DNA from: JAICNR01 sp035699465
Lineage (GTDB): Bacteria > Gemmatimonadota > Gemmatimonadetes > JACCXV01 > JAHWKZ01
Direction: 5' to 3'
NCBI GenBank assembly: GCA_035699465.1
Contig: DASSPT010000169.1
Location: forward strand, 1-12,604
Length of the DNA: 12,604 bases
The notes under the pieces are model-generated. The model was not told the origin of the DNA. It saw nothing but the letters and a program-made list of their open reading frames with translations, and did not search any database. Made by a program: the position numbers and the translations under genes. Positions within the stretch are counted from its first letter, which is position 1. Each line of letters begins with the position of its first letter. This document shows positions 1 through 7,710 of this stretch, piece after piece.

Positions 1-1
1 G

Positions 2-79
2 GATGCCGACTACGAGGAGTTCGTCGGCTTCCCTACACCCGGACGCGGCCTGCGCTTGGGAATCCGCTACGACGACTGA
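2..79 (+). CDS. C-terminal end of a truncated gene, possibly an outer-membrane beta-barrel protein
   Basis: The first bases read as an open frame of 25 codons ending in TGA at 77-79; the rest of the gene lies outside the window. The visible tail contains FPTPGRGLRLGIRYDD. A PGR motif followed by alternating hydrophobic residues and an RY near the end resembles the last beta-strand of TonB-dependent receptors and related outer-membrane barrels. Those usually end in an aromatic residue, whereas this one ends in two aspartates, so the family call is weak. The gene converges on ahcY, with 36 bases between the two stop codons. It is the only plus-strand gene supported here. Confidence 0.45.
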   Translation, partial: DADYEEFVGFPTPGRGLRLGIRYDD

Positions 80-81
80 GC

Positions 82-96
82 CGGCGAGAACCGCCG
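82..96. terminator. Small stem-loop in the convergent gap (weak terminator candidate)
   Basis: CGGCG at 82-86 pairs with CGCCG at 92-96 around a 5-base loop, between the stop of the plus-strand gene (79) and the stop of ahcY (116). There is no T-run after the stem on either strand, so it does not look like a standard intrinsic terminator. It is listed because it is the only structure in the 36-base gap. Confidence 0.2.
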
Positions 97-115
97 ATCG
101 CAACCAAACAAACGC

Positions 116-1471
116 CTAGGTACCCATCTCCCAGCTCGCCAGATACTTCTTCTGCTCGGTCGTCAGCTGATCGATCTCGACACCCAGCGCGACAAGCTTG
201 AGGCGCGCGATCTCCGCGTCGATCTCCCGCGGCACGGAGCTCACCCCCTCGGGGAGCTCGGCATGGTGCTTGACGATGTGCTCGCAGGCCAGGGACTGGT
301 TCGCGAAGGACATGTCCATGACGCTCGCCGGATGGCCCTCGGCCGCCGCGAGGTTGATGAGCCGCCCCTCGCCGAGCACGAAGATCTTCTTGTCGCCGAC
401 GCTGTACTCCTTGACGAAGTCGCGCACATCGCGCTGAGCCGAGGACATCTGCGCCAGCGAGTCGAGATCGATCTCGACGTTGAAGTGGCCGCTGTTGGCG
501 ACGATCGCGCCGTCCTTCATGGCTTCGAAGTGCTCCCGGCGAATCACGTGGATGTCCCCGGTCACGGTGATGAACACGTCGCCGATCTGCGCCGCGTCGA
601 TCATCGGCATCACGCGGAAACCGTCCATGACCGCCTCGAGCGCCTTCAGCGGATCGATCTCGGTGACCACGACCTGGGCGCCCTGCCCCTGCGCGCGCCG
701 CGCGACGCCCTTGCCGCACCAGCCGTAGCCGGCCACCACCAGGGTCGAACCAGCGAGGAGAACGTTGGTCGCGCGTAGAACACCGTCGATCGTCGACTGG
801 CCGGTCCCGTAGCGGTTGTCGAACAGGTGCTTCGTGTTCGAGTCGTTCACCGCGATCACGGGGAACAGGAGCACGCCCGCCTCCTCCATGGACTTCAAGC
901 GGATCACGCCGGTAGTCGTCTCCTCGGTCGACGCGATCACGCCCCCGACGATCTCCTTCCGCTCCGCGTCCGACAGGCTCGTGGCCCAGTCGCGGATCAC
1001 AGGATGGAGGTCGTCGAACCGCTCGAGGCCGATCATGTGGAGCGAGCCGACCAGGTCCGCCCCGTCGTCCATCGTCACCTGAGGACGGTGCTCGAGCGCG
1101 GCGCGGATGTGCTTGTAGTACGTGTCGTTGTCCTCGCCTTTGATCGCGTGGACCTGGATACCGTGATCCGCGACCAGATGGGCAGCCACGTCGTCCTGGG
1201 TCGAGAGCGGGTTCGAAGCGCAGAGGCAGACGTCCGCTCCGCCGCGCTTCAGCGCGATCATCAGGTTCGCGGTCTCGGTCGTCACGTGCAGGCAGGCCGA
1301 CACCCGCACGCCGTCCAGCGGCCGCTCCTTCTCGAAGCGGTCGCCGATCAACTCCAGGACCGGCATGCTGCGTCCGGCCCACTCGGTCCTGAGCGCGCCC
1401 CTGCTGGCGAGCGCGAGGTCCTTGACGTCATACGTCACGTCGGCCGCTCGGGTCTCTTTCGTCTTCGGCAT
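116..1471 (-). CDS. ahcY: Adenosylhomocysteinase (S-adenosyl-L-homocysteine hydrolase)
   Basis: This cytosolic NAD-dependent enzyme splits S-adenosylhomocysteine into adenosine and homocysteine, removing the inhibitory product of methyl transfer. The protein has 451 residues. Visible motifs are the substrate-domain signature CASNPLSTQDD (84-94), DDGADL (135-140), TEETTTG (182-188), the lysine/aspartate pair in NTKHLFDN (K214, D218), the NAD-binding loop GYGWCGKG (248-255) followed by TEIDP, NSGHF (326-330), and EGRLINLAAAEGHP (368-381). The C-terminus YLASWEMGT matches the archaeal/Thermotoga-like form rather than the form ending in HYRY. About 25 residues near 148-173 (DLHPVIRDWATSLSDAE and surroundings) look like an insertion before the EETTTG motif. 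The ATG at 1471 follows AGGAGA with 6 bases between. It is the last gene of the minus-strand run, 66 bases after metK. Confidence 0.97.
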   Translation of the reverse strand: MPKTKETRAADVTYDVKDLALASRGALRTEWAGRSMPVLELIGDRFEKERPLDGVRVSACLHVTTETANLMIALKRGGADVCLCASNPLSTQDDVAAHLVADHGIQVHAIKGEDNDTYYKHIRAALEHRPQVTMDDGADLVGSLHMIGLERFDDLHPVIRDWATSLSDAERKEIVGGVIASTEETTTGVIRLKSMEEAGVLLFPVIAVNDSNTKHLFDNRYGTGQSTIDGVLRATNVLLAGSTLVVAGYGWCGKGVARRAQGQGAQVVVTEIDPLKALEAVMDGFRVMPMIDAAQIGDVFITVTGDIHVIRREHFEAMKDGAIVANSGHFNVEIDLDSLAQMSSAQRDVRDFVKEYSVGDKKIFVLGEGRLINLAAAEGHPASVMDMSFANQSLACEHIVKHHAELPEGVSSVPREIDAEIARLKLVALGVEIDQLTTEQKKYLASWEMGT

Positions 1472-1477
1472 CGATGG

Positions 1478-1483
1478 TCTCCT
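1478..1483 (-). promoter_or_regulatory. Ribosome binding site of ahcY
   Basis: The minus strand reads AGGAGA, six bases before the ATG at 1471, which supports that start. The remaining 60 bases back to the metK stop hold no convincing promoter, terminator or riboswitch, so ahcY is probably co-transcribed with metK. Confidence 0.75.
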
Positions 1484-1537
1484 ATGGCTGAATCGTGAGC
1501 GATTTTCCGAGATAGCTTGCGACGCGCCGCCCGATCC

Positions 1538-2746
1538 TCAGGCCACCGCCTCCCGGAGTGCGTCGACGCGATCCGTCCGCTCCCAGGTGAAGAGTCCGTG
1601 CTCGGGAGCCCGGCCGAAGTGGCCGTACGCCGAGGTCGGGCGGTAGATCGGGCGCCTCAGGTCCAGTGCGCGGATGATCTCCCGCGGCCGCAGATCCCAC
1701 AGCTTCGGGATCATCGCGGACAGGACCTCGTCTGGCGTCTCTCCGGTCCCGAACGTGTCGATCATCACGCTGACCGGCTCCGCCACGCCGATCGCGTAGG
1801 CGATCTGGACCTCGCAGCGGCGCGCGAGACCGGCGGCTACGAGATTCTTGGCGATCCAGCGCGCGGCGTACGCCCCCGAGCGATCGACCTTGGTCGGATC
1901 CTTCCCGCTGAACGCCCCGCCGCCGTGCCTCCCCGCACCGCCGTACGTGTCGACGATGATCTTGCGACCCGTCACCCCGGCGTCTCCCATCGGCCCGCCG
2001 ATGACGAATCGGCCGGTGGGGTTGATGTGGACGACGAGCTTGTCACGGTCGTAGATGTCGGCCGGCAGAATCGGCCATATCACGTCCTTGCGGACCCGGT
2101 CCTGGATCTCCTCGGGCGACACCTCGCTCTCGTCCGCGGTCTGCGTAGAGATGACCACGGTACGAATCTCCCGCGCCCTCCCCTGATCGTACTCGACCGA
2201 CACCTGGCTCTTACCGTCGGGACGCAACCAGGGCAGCGTCCCGTCCTTGCGCACCTCGGCCAGGCGGCGGGTCAGCGCGTGCGCGAGCGAGATCGGAAGC
2301 GGCATGAGCTCCTCGGTCTCGTCCGTCGCGTAGCCGAACATCATCCCCTGGTCGCCCGCCCCGTCCTTATCGACCCCCTGCCGGATGTCGGGCGACTGCT
2401 GGTCGAGGGAGACCAGAACCCCGCACGTCTTGAAATCGAATCCCATGCGCGCGTCCGTGTAGCCGATCTCGCGCACCGCCTCGCGCGCCACCTCCGCCAC
2501 CGGGATGTATGTCTCGGTCGTGATCTCTCCGGCCACGACGACGAGACCCGTCGTCACGAGCGTCTCGCACGCGACGCGGCTCATGGGGTCGCCGGTCAGC
2601 GCCGCGTCGAGCACGCCGTCGGATATGCGGTCGGCCATCTTGTCGGGATGGCCCTCGGTCACGGATTCGGAAGTGAACACGTACCGATCCGTGCGGGCGA
2701 GATTCGGCGCGCGCTGCGGTGGACGGGCGGGCGCGGTCTTCACCAT
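1538..2746 (-). CDS. metK: S-adenosylmethionine synthase (methionine adenosyltransferase)
   Basis: This enzyme makes S-adenosylmethionine from methionine and ATP, releasing phosphate and pyrophosphate. The protein has 402 residues, slightly longer than the usual 380-400 because of a roughly 18-residue basic, proline-rich N-terminal extension before the conserved core beginning YVFTSESVTEGHPDK. Visible motifs are GHPDK (32-36, with ATP-binding His33 and Asp35), GAGDQGMMFGYA (129-140, family signature 1), DGKSQVSVEY (177-186), and GGGAFSGKD (275-283, signature 2, P-loop-like). The C-terminal YGHFGR near 374-379 is also typical. The ATG at 2746 overlaps the 3' end of the upstream nucleotidyltransferase gene by 7 bases and is preceded by GGAGGT. 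With ahcY downstream it forms two steps of the SAM cycle; no homocysteine methyltransferase is in the window. Confidence 0.98.
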   Translation of the reverse strand: MVKTAPARPPQRAPNLARTDRYVFTSESVTEGHPDKMADRISDGVLDAALTGDPMSRVACETLVTTGLVVVAGEITTETYIPVAEVAREAVREIGYTDARMGFDFKTCGVLVSLDQQSPDIRQGVDKDGAGDQGMMFGYATDETEELMPLPISLAHALTRRLAEVRKDGTLPWLRPDGKSQVSVEYDQGRAREIRTVVISTQTADESEVSPEEIQDRVRKDVIWPILPADIYDRDKLVVHINPTGRFVIGGPMGDAGVTGRKIIVDTYGGAGRHGGGAFSGKDPTKVDRSGAYAARWIAKNLVAAGLARRCEVQIAYAIGVAEPVSVMIDTFGTGETPDEVLSAMIPKLWDLRPREIIRALDLRRPIYRPTSAYGHFGRAPEHGLFTWERTDRVDALREAVA

Positions 2747-3729
2747 GTGACCTCCGAGTTGTCTCCCAGGTTCACCGTTCTGGCCCGCCCGTGCACCCGT
2801 GCCTCGGGTCCCACGATCGAGCCTTCCAGAACCGCGCCCTCCACGTGGGCGCCGTCCGCGAGAATGGTATCGCGCACGATCGCGTCCCGGATCGTGACGC
2901 CTTCAGCCATCGAAACGTGCGGGCCGACGATCGAGTTCTCGATCGCACAGCGCGGTCCGACGTGGACCGGCGGGATCAGGACGCTGCGCTCGACTCCCTG
3001 GGGCGGATTCTCGTGCGGCCGCAGGTCGAGGAGCGCGCGATTCGTGGCCAGCAAGGTCTCGGACTTGCCGCAATCGTACCAGCCTCCGATCTCGTAGGGC
3101 ACGAATTGCTCGCCGGCTTCGATCATGCGCTGGAGCGCATCGGTCAGCTGATACTCGCCTTTCGTGCGAGAGTCGTCGTCCACGAGCCCGGCGATCGCCT
3201 GGCGCAGGAGCTCGCCGTCACGCACGAAGTAGAGGCCCACGAGCGCGAGGTTCCCCTTCGGCTCGGCGGGCTTCTCGACCAGGCGCGCTATCGCGCCGCC
3301 GGATGCGTCCAGCTCTACGATCCCGAAGCGCTCGGGGTCTGGAACCGGGCGTACCCCGAGAACGTGATTCTGGTGCGCCACCACCTTGGCGTAGTCGACG
3401 TCGAACACCGTGTCGCCGAGAATGACCAGCACCTCATCGCGGTCGCCCGGGTCGAGCGCCTGGAGCACGGCATGGCCGAGCCCGAGCTGCTCCTTCTGCC
3501 AGATGAGCCGGATCGGCAGATCCGGAAATGCGCGCTCGGCGTACCGCTCGATCGTGTCACCGCGGTAGCCGACCACGAGACGCACCTCCTTGGGGTCGAG
3601 CCGGGCCACATCGGCCAGTATGTGGCCGATGATCGGCCGCCCCGCGACCGGGAGCATGACCTTGGGCAACGTGTGCGTGTGGGGCCGGAGGCGGATCCCC
3701 TGCCCGGCGGCAGGAATGACGATCTTCAA
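2740..3729 (-). CDS. Sugar-phosphate nucleotidyltransferase with C-terminal beta-helix
   Basis: It probably joins a hexose-1-phosphate to a nucleoside triphosphate, making an NDP-sugar for cell-envelope or polysaccharide synthesis. The 329 residues begin MKIVIPAAGQGIRLRPHT, the nucleotide-binding loop of the RmlA/GalU/GlmU group, ending in the PK pair (22-23). Further motifs are GLGHAV (83-88), ILGDTVFD with metal-binding Asp106, FGIVEL, VEKP (151-154), GEYQLTDAL (191-199) and WYDCGKSETL (217-226). From about 246 to 320, isoleucine/valine-rich hexapeptide repeats suggest a left-handed beta-helix, as in long RmlA-like and mannose-1-phosphate guanylyltransferase relatives. The exact sugar and nucleotide cannot be read from sequence. 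The start codon is TTG, sharing TTGA with the stop of the upstream isomerase; no ATG fits the conserved N-terminus. The end overlaps metK by 7 bases. Confidence 0.9.
   Translation of the reverse strand: MKIVIPAAGQGIRLRPHTHTLPKVMLPVAGRPIIGHILADVARLDPKEVRLVVGYRGDTIERYAERAFPDLPIRLIWQKEQLGLGHAVLQALDPGDRDEVLVILGDTVFDVDYAKVVAHQNHVLGVRPVPDPERFGIVELDASGGAIARLVEKPAEPKGNLALVGLYFVRDGELLRQAIAGLVDDDSRTKGEYQLTDALQRMIEAGEQFVPYEIGGWYDCGKSETLLATNRALLDLRPHENPPQGVERSVLIPPVHVGPRCAIENSIVGPHVSMAEGVTIRDAIVRDTILADGAHVEGAVLEGSIVGPEARVHGRARTVNLGDNSEVTW
2750..2755 (-). promoter_or_regulatory. Ribosome binding site of metK inside the upstream gene
   Basis: The minus strand reads GGAGGT just before CAC and the metK ATG at 2746. 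This strong site lies within the final codons of the nucleotidyltransferase gene. It supports the ATG start despite the N-terminal extension and suggests translation of metK coupled to, but also partly independent of, the gene before it. Confidence 0.75.
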
Positions 3730-4826
3730 CGTGCGAGCTCTGCCTTCAATGTGTCGATGGGGGTCACGGGGGTGGGATCTTTCCCGGTGATGATGGAAAC
3801 AAGAAAGCTAGCGCAGTCCCCCATACAGCACAACCGCAACATTCCCTCGAGCGGCGTCTCTCCGCCGGCTTCCACGAGGTGCTGCGCGCCCACCCGATCC
3901 GCGCACCACTTCCGCGTCCACGCCATGCGCCGCGCGACCCGCGCGTCGTCCCACGGGGTCTCAAGGTATACGAGCGCGAGGCGATCGAGAGCGGGGTGGC
4001 CACCGTCGAAACCGACGATCTCGTTGTGACCGTGCTCGGGAAACGCGCCGGCCCATGCGGGGATCTTCCCGTTCTCGTTGAGCTGAGCCTTCCAGCGGCC
4101 GGCCGCGGCTATGGATACGGGATGGCCCCCGTAGACGATCGGCAGGCGATCGGCGAACGAGACCGCGAGCGCGAGCGCGGGGTTCCTGCTCTCCCAGCCG
4201 AGCCACGCCTCGAGGTCGGTACCCAGGGCGGCGGCGGCCGCTTGCAGCTCATGGGCTAGCGCCGCCACCTCGAGGCCGGGATCGATCGCCGCGACGGCGA
4301 GCGCGCAGCCGGCGAGGGATTCCGGCAGCGCTGCGCGGGGTGGCAGGCCGGCGGGGAGCTCCAGGATCGGGTCGCCCCGCTCCGAGGCGAGATCGGCGAG
4401 CCGGCCGCCGGACGTGACCACGGCGCAGCGCGTTCCCCTGTCGCACGCGGCCCTGTACGCGGCGATCGTCTCCTCGGTGTCGCCCGAGTACGAAGACGCG
4501 ATCGCGAACGCGCGGTCGTCCACCCAGGCCGGCGGCTCCGGGGAGCGTACGGTCGCCATGGGGAGCTTCCCGCGAGACGCGACGGCCGCCGCCACCAGGT
4601 CGCCGGCCATCGCCGATCCCCCCATCCCCAGCACCGCGATCCCCGTCGGGGGCGGGTCGGAATCCAGGTCGCGGGCGAAGTCGCGAGAGGGCTTCAAGGC
4701 CGCCCCGAGACGGCTCCCGAAGGCCGCCACATGGCCGCGCATGCCGGAGCGGTCCAGCTCGCCCTCGCGCTGACGCCAGAGCGCGAGCTCGGTGGCGGTC
4801 GGCATGGCGGGTGAACGGGCGGTCAC
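3726..4826 (-). CDS. Bifunctional phosphoglucose/phosphomannose isomerase
   Basis: It interconverts glucose-6-phosphate or mannose-6-phosphate with fructose-6-phosphate, feeding glycolysis. The 366 residues show the two SIS folds of the archaeal-type PGI/PMI family. Motifs are GMGGSAMAGD (67-76), SSYSGDTEET (111-120, phosphate-binding serine and threonine), ASERGDP (147-153), the NENGKIPAW and PEHGHNEIVGF stretch (250-273) with the catalytic glutamate/histidine region, and the family-typical tail KDPTPVTPIDTLKAEL (349-364). It begins 10 bases after the ptsI stop and overlaps the nucleotidyltransferase by 4 bases. The start is uncertain: GTG at 4826 gives this length, an ATG at 4805 would drop seven residues, and neither has a clear ribosome binding site. 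Its place directly after a mannose-type PTS suggests it handles the incoming hexose-6-phosphate. Confidence 0.92.
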   Translation of the reverse strand: MTARSPAMPTATELALWRQREGELDRSGMRGHVAAFGSRLGAALKPSRDFARDLDSDPPPTGIAVLGMGGSAMAGDLVAAAVASRGKLPMATVRSPEPPAWVDDRAFAIASSYSGDTEETIAAYRAACDRGTRCAVVTSGGRLADLASERGDPILELPAGLPPRAALPESLAGCALAVAAIDPGLEVAALAHELQAAAAALGTDLEAWLGWESRNPALALAVSFADRLPIVYGGHPVSIAAAGRWKAQLNENGKIPAWAGAFPEHGHNEIVGFDGGHPALDRLALVYLETPWDDARVARRMAWTRKWCADRVGAQHLVEAGGETPLEGMLRLCCMGDCASFLVSIITGKDPTPVTPIDTLKAELAR

Positions 4827-4836
4827 CGCGGAGCGC

Positions 4837-6612
4837 TCAGGCGGACGGCGCGCGGTGGAAGCGCTCGCCGAACCGATTCTCGACGATCGCCTTGACGGAA
4901 TCGGAGTCGATCTGCTGAAGCGCCTCGGCCGCGATCTCCCGCGCCTCGGCGAGGCTCACCCGCCCCAGCACCTGCTTGATCCGCGGGATCCGCGCCGCGA
5001 CCATGCTGAAGCTCCGGACGCCGAGGCCCAACAGCAGCGTCGCGGCGCGGGAATTCGAGCCCATCTCGCCGCACACCGTCGCCTGCTTCCCAGCGGCGTC
5101 GGCCGCGTCGACGACTTCCTTCACGAGCTTGAGGACCGCCGGATGAAACGGCTGGTAGAGATGCGCGACCCGCCGGTTTCCGCGGTCGACCGCCAGCGCG
5201 TACTGAACGAGATCGTTCGTTCCCAGGGACAGGAAATCGAACCGCTCGGCCAGCGCGTTCGCCAGGAGGGCCGCGCCCGGCGTCTCGACGAGGACCCCCA
5301 CGGGACAGCGCTCCGTGTGGGGTAGACCCTCCGAGCGCAGGGACTGACGCGCGGACTCCAGAACGTCGAACACCGCGTCGACCTCCTCCATCGCCGTGAT
5401 CATGGGGATCATCATCGCCACGTTTCCTTGCGCGCCCGCCCTCAGTATGGCCCGCATCTGCCCCAGGAATACCTCCGGGCGGTCGAGACAATACCGGACC
5501 GCGCGCCATCCGAGGAAGGGGTTGTCCTCGGGCTCCATGCCCGACAGGAGCTTGTCCCCGCCCAGATCGAGGGTCCGGATCGTGACCGGACGCCCTTCCA
5601 TGCGTCGCACGATCCCGCCGTACACCTCGAGTTGCTCCTCCTCGGAGACGTCCCCGCCGCCCTGAAGGAACAGGTACTCGGTCCGGTAGAGCCCGATGCC
5701 GTCGGAGCCGAAGGCGAGGGCGGCGTCGACCTCGCGGTTGAACTCGATGTTGGCGAGGAAGGTCAACGGCTCGGCGTCGGCCGTGCGGCCGGGCACCCCT
5801 GCCAGCGAAACCCACTCCGCGCGCTTGCGCTCGATCTTGGCCTTGATCCGCTCGTACTCGGCCAGCGTATCGGGAGAAGGATTCTGGATCAGCAGGCCCT
5901 CTCGCCCGTCCAGAACCACCAGCTCCCCGTGCGACAGGCGCTGGAGCACGGGACCGATGTCCACCACCGCGGGGATCTCGAGCGAGCGCGCCAGGATCGC
6001 CGTATGGCTGTTCGGAGAACCCAGCTCGGTGGCGAAACCCAGGATCCGGTCGCGGTCGAGCTCGGCCGTCAGCGTCGCGGGAAGGTCGTGCGCGACGAGG
6101 ATGGCGTTCTGCAGAAGGTCGCCCACCGCGGGCTCGCGCCGACCGAGGAGGAAACGAATCACCCGATGCTCCACGTCGCGGATGTCCCGCACGCGTTCGC
6201 GCAGATAGGTGTTCTCGCTCTTCTCGATCCGATCGACCGCTTCGAGGACCAGGGACGAGAAAGCGTGCTCCACGTTGACGAGATCCCGCCGGATCCGTTC
6301 GCGGGCCGACTCGATCAATGTCAGGTCCTCGAGGATCAGCAGATGGGAATCGAAGATCGCCGCCTCGTCCCTCTTGTCGGCCCGTTGGAGAGCGCTCCGC
6401 ACGCGCTCGATGTCGACGCGTGTCGCCGCCAGCGCGTCATCCAGTCGACCGAGCTCGATCTCCACCTCGTCCGAGTCGATCTCGCGCCGAGGGACGCGAA
6501 GGGTATCGGATGTGATGAGGTAGACGGGCCCGTACGCCACGCCGGTCGAGACGCCCTGTCCGTGGTGGTAGATCTCCTGTGAGTCGGGCCTATCCACGAT
6601 CTTCACCGCCAC
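4837..6612 (-). CDS. ptsI: PTS enzyme I (phosphoenolpyruvate-protein phosphotransferase)
   Basis: This soluble enzyme takes phosphate from phosphoenolpyruvate onto a histidine and passes it to HPr. The start chosen gives 591 residues, close to the usual 570-590. The N-terminus reads VSTGVAYGPVYL. The active-site histidine is His203 in GSPNSHTAILARSLEIPAVV. The PEP-binding half has GLYRTEYLF (307-315), RTLDLGGDK (346-354), NPFLGWRAVRYCL (364-376), the signature LSLGTNDLVQYALAVDRGN (461-479) and the catalytic Cys514 in TVCGEMG. SFSM and IPRIK near the end are typical. The frame is open upstream to 6699, but that stretch is arginine/serine-rich and lies inside ptsH, so GTG at 6612 (with GAGGGG about 10 bases before) is preferred; GTG at 6606 is possible. 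It overlaps ptsH by 23 bases. Confidence 0.95.
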   Translation of the reverse strand: MAVKIVDRPDSQEIYHHGQGVSTGVAYGPVYLITSDTLRVPRREIDSDEVEIELGRLDDALAATRVDIERVRSALQRADKRDEAAIFDSHLLILEDLTLIESARERIRRDLVNVEHAFSSLVLEAVDRIEKSENTYLRERVRDIRDVEHRVIRFLLGRREPAVGDLLQNAILVAHDLPATLTAELDRDRILGFATELGSPNSHTAILARSLEIPAVVDIGPVLQRLSHGELVVLDGREGLLIQNPSPDTLAEYERIKAKIERKRAEWVSLAGVPGRTADAEPLTFLANIEFNREVDAALAFGSDGIGLYRTEYLFLQGGGDVSEEEQLEVYGGIVRRMEGRPVTIRTLDLGGDKLLSGMEPEDNPFLGWRAVRYCLDRPEVFLGQMRAILRAGAQGNVAMMIPMITAMEEVDAVFDVLESARQSLRSEGLPHTERCPVGVLVETPGAALLANALAERFDFLSLGTNDLVQYALAVDRGNRRVAHLYQPFHPAVLKLVKEVVDAADAAGKQATVCGEMGSNSRAATLLLGLGVRSFSMVAARIPRIKQVLGRVSLAEAREIAAEALQQIDSDSVKAIVENRFGERFHRAPSA

Positions 6613-6907
6613 GGATCGGGCGCCCCTCGTCGTCCTCGTCGAACCCGCGCTCGACGAGGGCCACGAGCTCCTCGACCGCCTTCTCCGCATCCTCCCCATC
6701 GGCTCGGATCTCGATCTCGGCTCCCTGTTCGGCGGCCAGCATCATCACCCCCATGATGCTCTTGCCGTTCACCTCCATGGAGTCGCGGGACACGTAGATG
6801 TCGGCCGCGAATCGCGCCGCGAGCCGCACGAAGTGCGCGGCCGGGCGGGCGTGGAGCCCGAGCCGGTTGACGATCCGGACCGTGGCCCGGCAGCTCGCGG
6901 ACATCAT
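6590..6907 (-). CDS. ptsH: Phosphocarrier protein HPr with extended acidic tail
   Basis: HPr carries phosphate from enzyme I to EIIA. The 105 residues are longer than the common 85-90. The active-site histidine is His19 in NRLGLHARPAAHF, and the regulatory serine is Ser50 in VNGKSIMGVMML, the site recognised by HPr kinase; both sites are intact. After residue 88 there is an extra tail, FDEDDEGRPIRGGEDRG, coded in the region overlapping the ptsI start. The ATG at 6907 shares one base with the EIID stop (TGATG); GTG at 6910 or ATG at 6904 are alternatives. AGGGAG lies about 10 bases upstream. The intact serine and the upstream hprK imply dual regulation by PEP-dependent and ATP-dependent phosphorylation. 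Confidence 0.95.
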   Translation of the reverse strand: MMSASCRATVRIVNRLGLHARPAAHFVRLAARFAADIYVSRDSMEVNGKSIMGVMMLAAEQGAEIEIRADGEDAEKAVEELVALVERGFDEDDEGRPIRGGEDRG

Positions 6908-7710
6908 CACGGCAAGGCTCCCTGGGAGAGATGGAAGATCGCGCTCAGGAGGGCCGCCACCGCGAGAAAAGCGAGGGCCGGAGAGAGCGATGGACCGCGG
7001 GCGCCGATCTGCGTCCCGGCCAGCCAGAGGAAGCCGACGATCGCGACGAACACAGCGCCCCCCGCGAGCCCGCCGCCACCGAGCACCGCCAGTCCGGCAC
7101 CCATCCCGAGGCCTGCGCCGGCCGCGAAGATTCCAGCGGCGCGGGCCGTGCGCGCGGCCTTCGCCCAGAACGGATCCTGGAGCACGCGCACCACCGCGGC
7201 GCCGGCGGCGAACCCCGCGCGCACGCCGGCCAGCCGGACCCCCTGCGCGAGCGCATTCCAGGCGATGACGTAGACGATCGCCGGCCAGACGCTCCCGGTC
7301 GCGAGCGCGGCGGCCACGGCCGCCAGCCCGAGCGCCGGCCGGCCGGCGCTCCAGAACAGATCGTCGCCGATGGCCCCCAGGCTTCCCCTCAGGGCGTGAA
7401 GCAGGCGCGCGAGGCGCCGCTCCGCGCCCGCCGCGCCGCGGGCGATCTCCTCTTCCAGTCGCAGGGCGACCCCCATGGCGATCGAGGCCAGGTACGGGTT
7501 GGCATTGAAGGTGCCGAGGTTCGCGAGGAGACGCTCCGCGCGCTCCCCGCGGTCGGGCCGAATCCGCGCGAGGCCCGGCAGGATCGCCCAGCCGAAGCCG
7601 ATCCCCTGGAGGGAGTCGTAGTTCCACACCGCCTGAACGAGGGTGGACCTGAGCGCGACCCTGCGCCGCTCGCGCCGAAGCCGCCTCGACAGCCCTCTCT
7701 CCTGCTTCAT
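6907..7710 (-). CDS. PTS mannose/fructose/sorbose family EIID membrane subunit
   Basis: With EIIC it forms the membrane channel that admits and releases the phosphorylated sugar. The 267 residues are a little shorter than E. coli ManZ (about 283). The start is very basic (residues 1-21), followed by QAVWNYDSLQGIGFGWAILP (26-45), NLGTFNANPYLASIAMGVAL (64-83), a charged helix RLEEEIARG, and GAIGDDLFWSAGRPAL (112-127); all match conserved EIID blocks. Hydrophobic, alanine- and glycine-rich segments follow at about 128-155, 190-210, 215-235 and 242-260. The ATG at 7710 overlaps the EIIC stop as ATGA, with GGGGGT about 8 bases before it. Substrate is not readable; mannose, glucose, fructose, sorbose and amino sugars are all used by this family. 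Confidence 0.9.
   Translation of the reverse strand: MKQERGLSRRLRRERRRVALRSTLVQAVWNYDSLQGIGFGWAILPGLARIRPDRGERAERLLANLGTFNANPYLASIAMGVALRLEEEIARGAAGAERRLARLLHALRGSLGAIGDDLFWSAGRPALGLAAVAAALATGSVWPAIVYVIAWNALAQGVRLAGVRAGFAAGAAVVRVLQDPFWAKAARTARAAGIFAAGAGLGMGAGLAVLGGGGLAGGAVFVAIVGFLWLAGTQIGARGPSLSPALAFLAVAALLSAIFHLSQGALP

Noticed and set aside
33..1382. Minus-strand alternative frame within ahcY
   Set aside because: It is Arg/Gly/Asp-rich with no motifs, and the other frame encodes an unmistakable adenosylhomocysteinase.
1472..1537. SAH or SAM riboswitch before ahcY
   Set aside because: The 66-base gap is short, and no pseudoknot-like pairing or conserved core of the known classes could be recognised; only a ribosome binding site is evident.
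1517..3097. Long plus-strand open frame opposite metK and the nucleotidyltransferase
   Set aside because: It is antisense to clearly conserved genes, is rich in Arg, Asp, His and Pro as expected from reading GC-rich codons backwards, and shows no family motif. The same applies to 2719-4029, 5428-6582, 6931-8052, 7845-8732 and 9336-10301 on the plus strand.
6613..6699. Longer N-terminus for enzyme I
   Set aside because: The extra 29 residues are Arg/Ser-rich, lie inside ptsH in another frame and have no counterpart in the enzyme I family.
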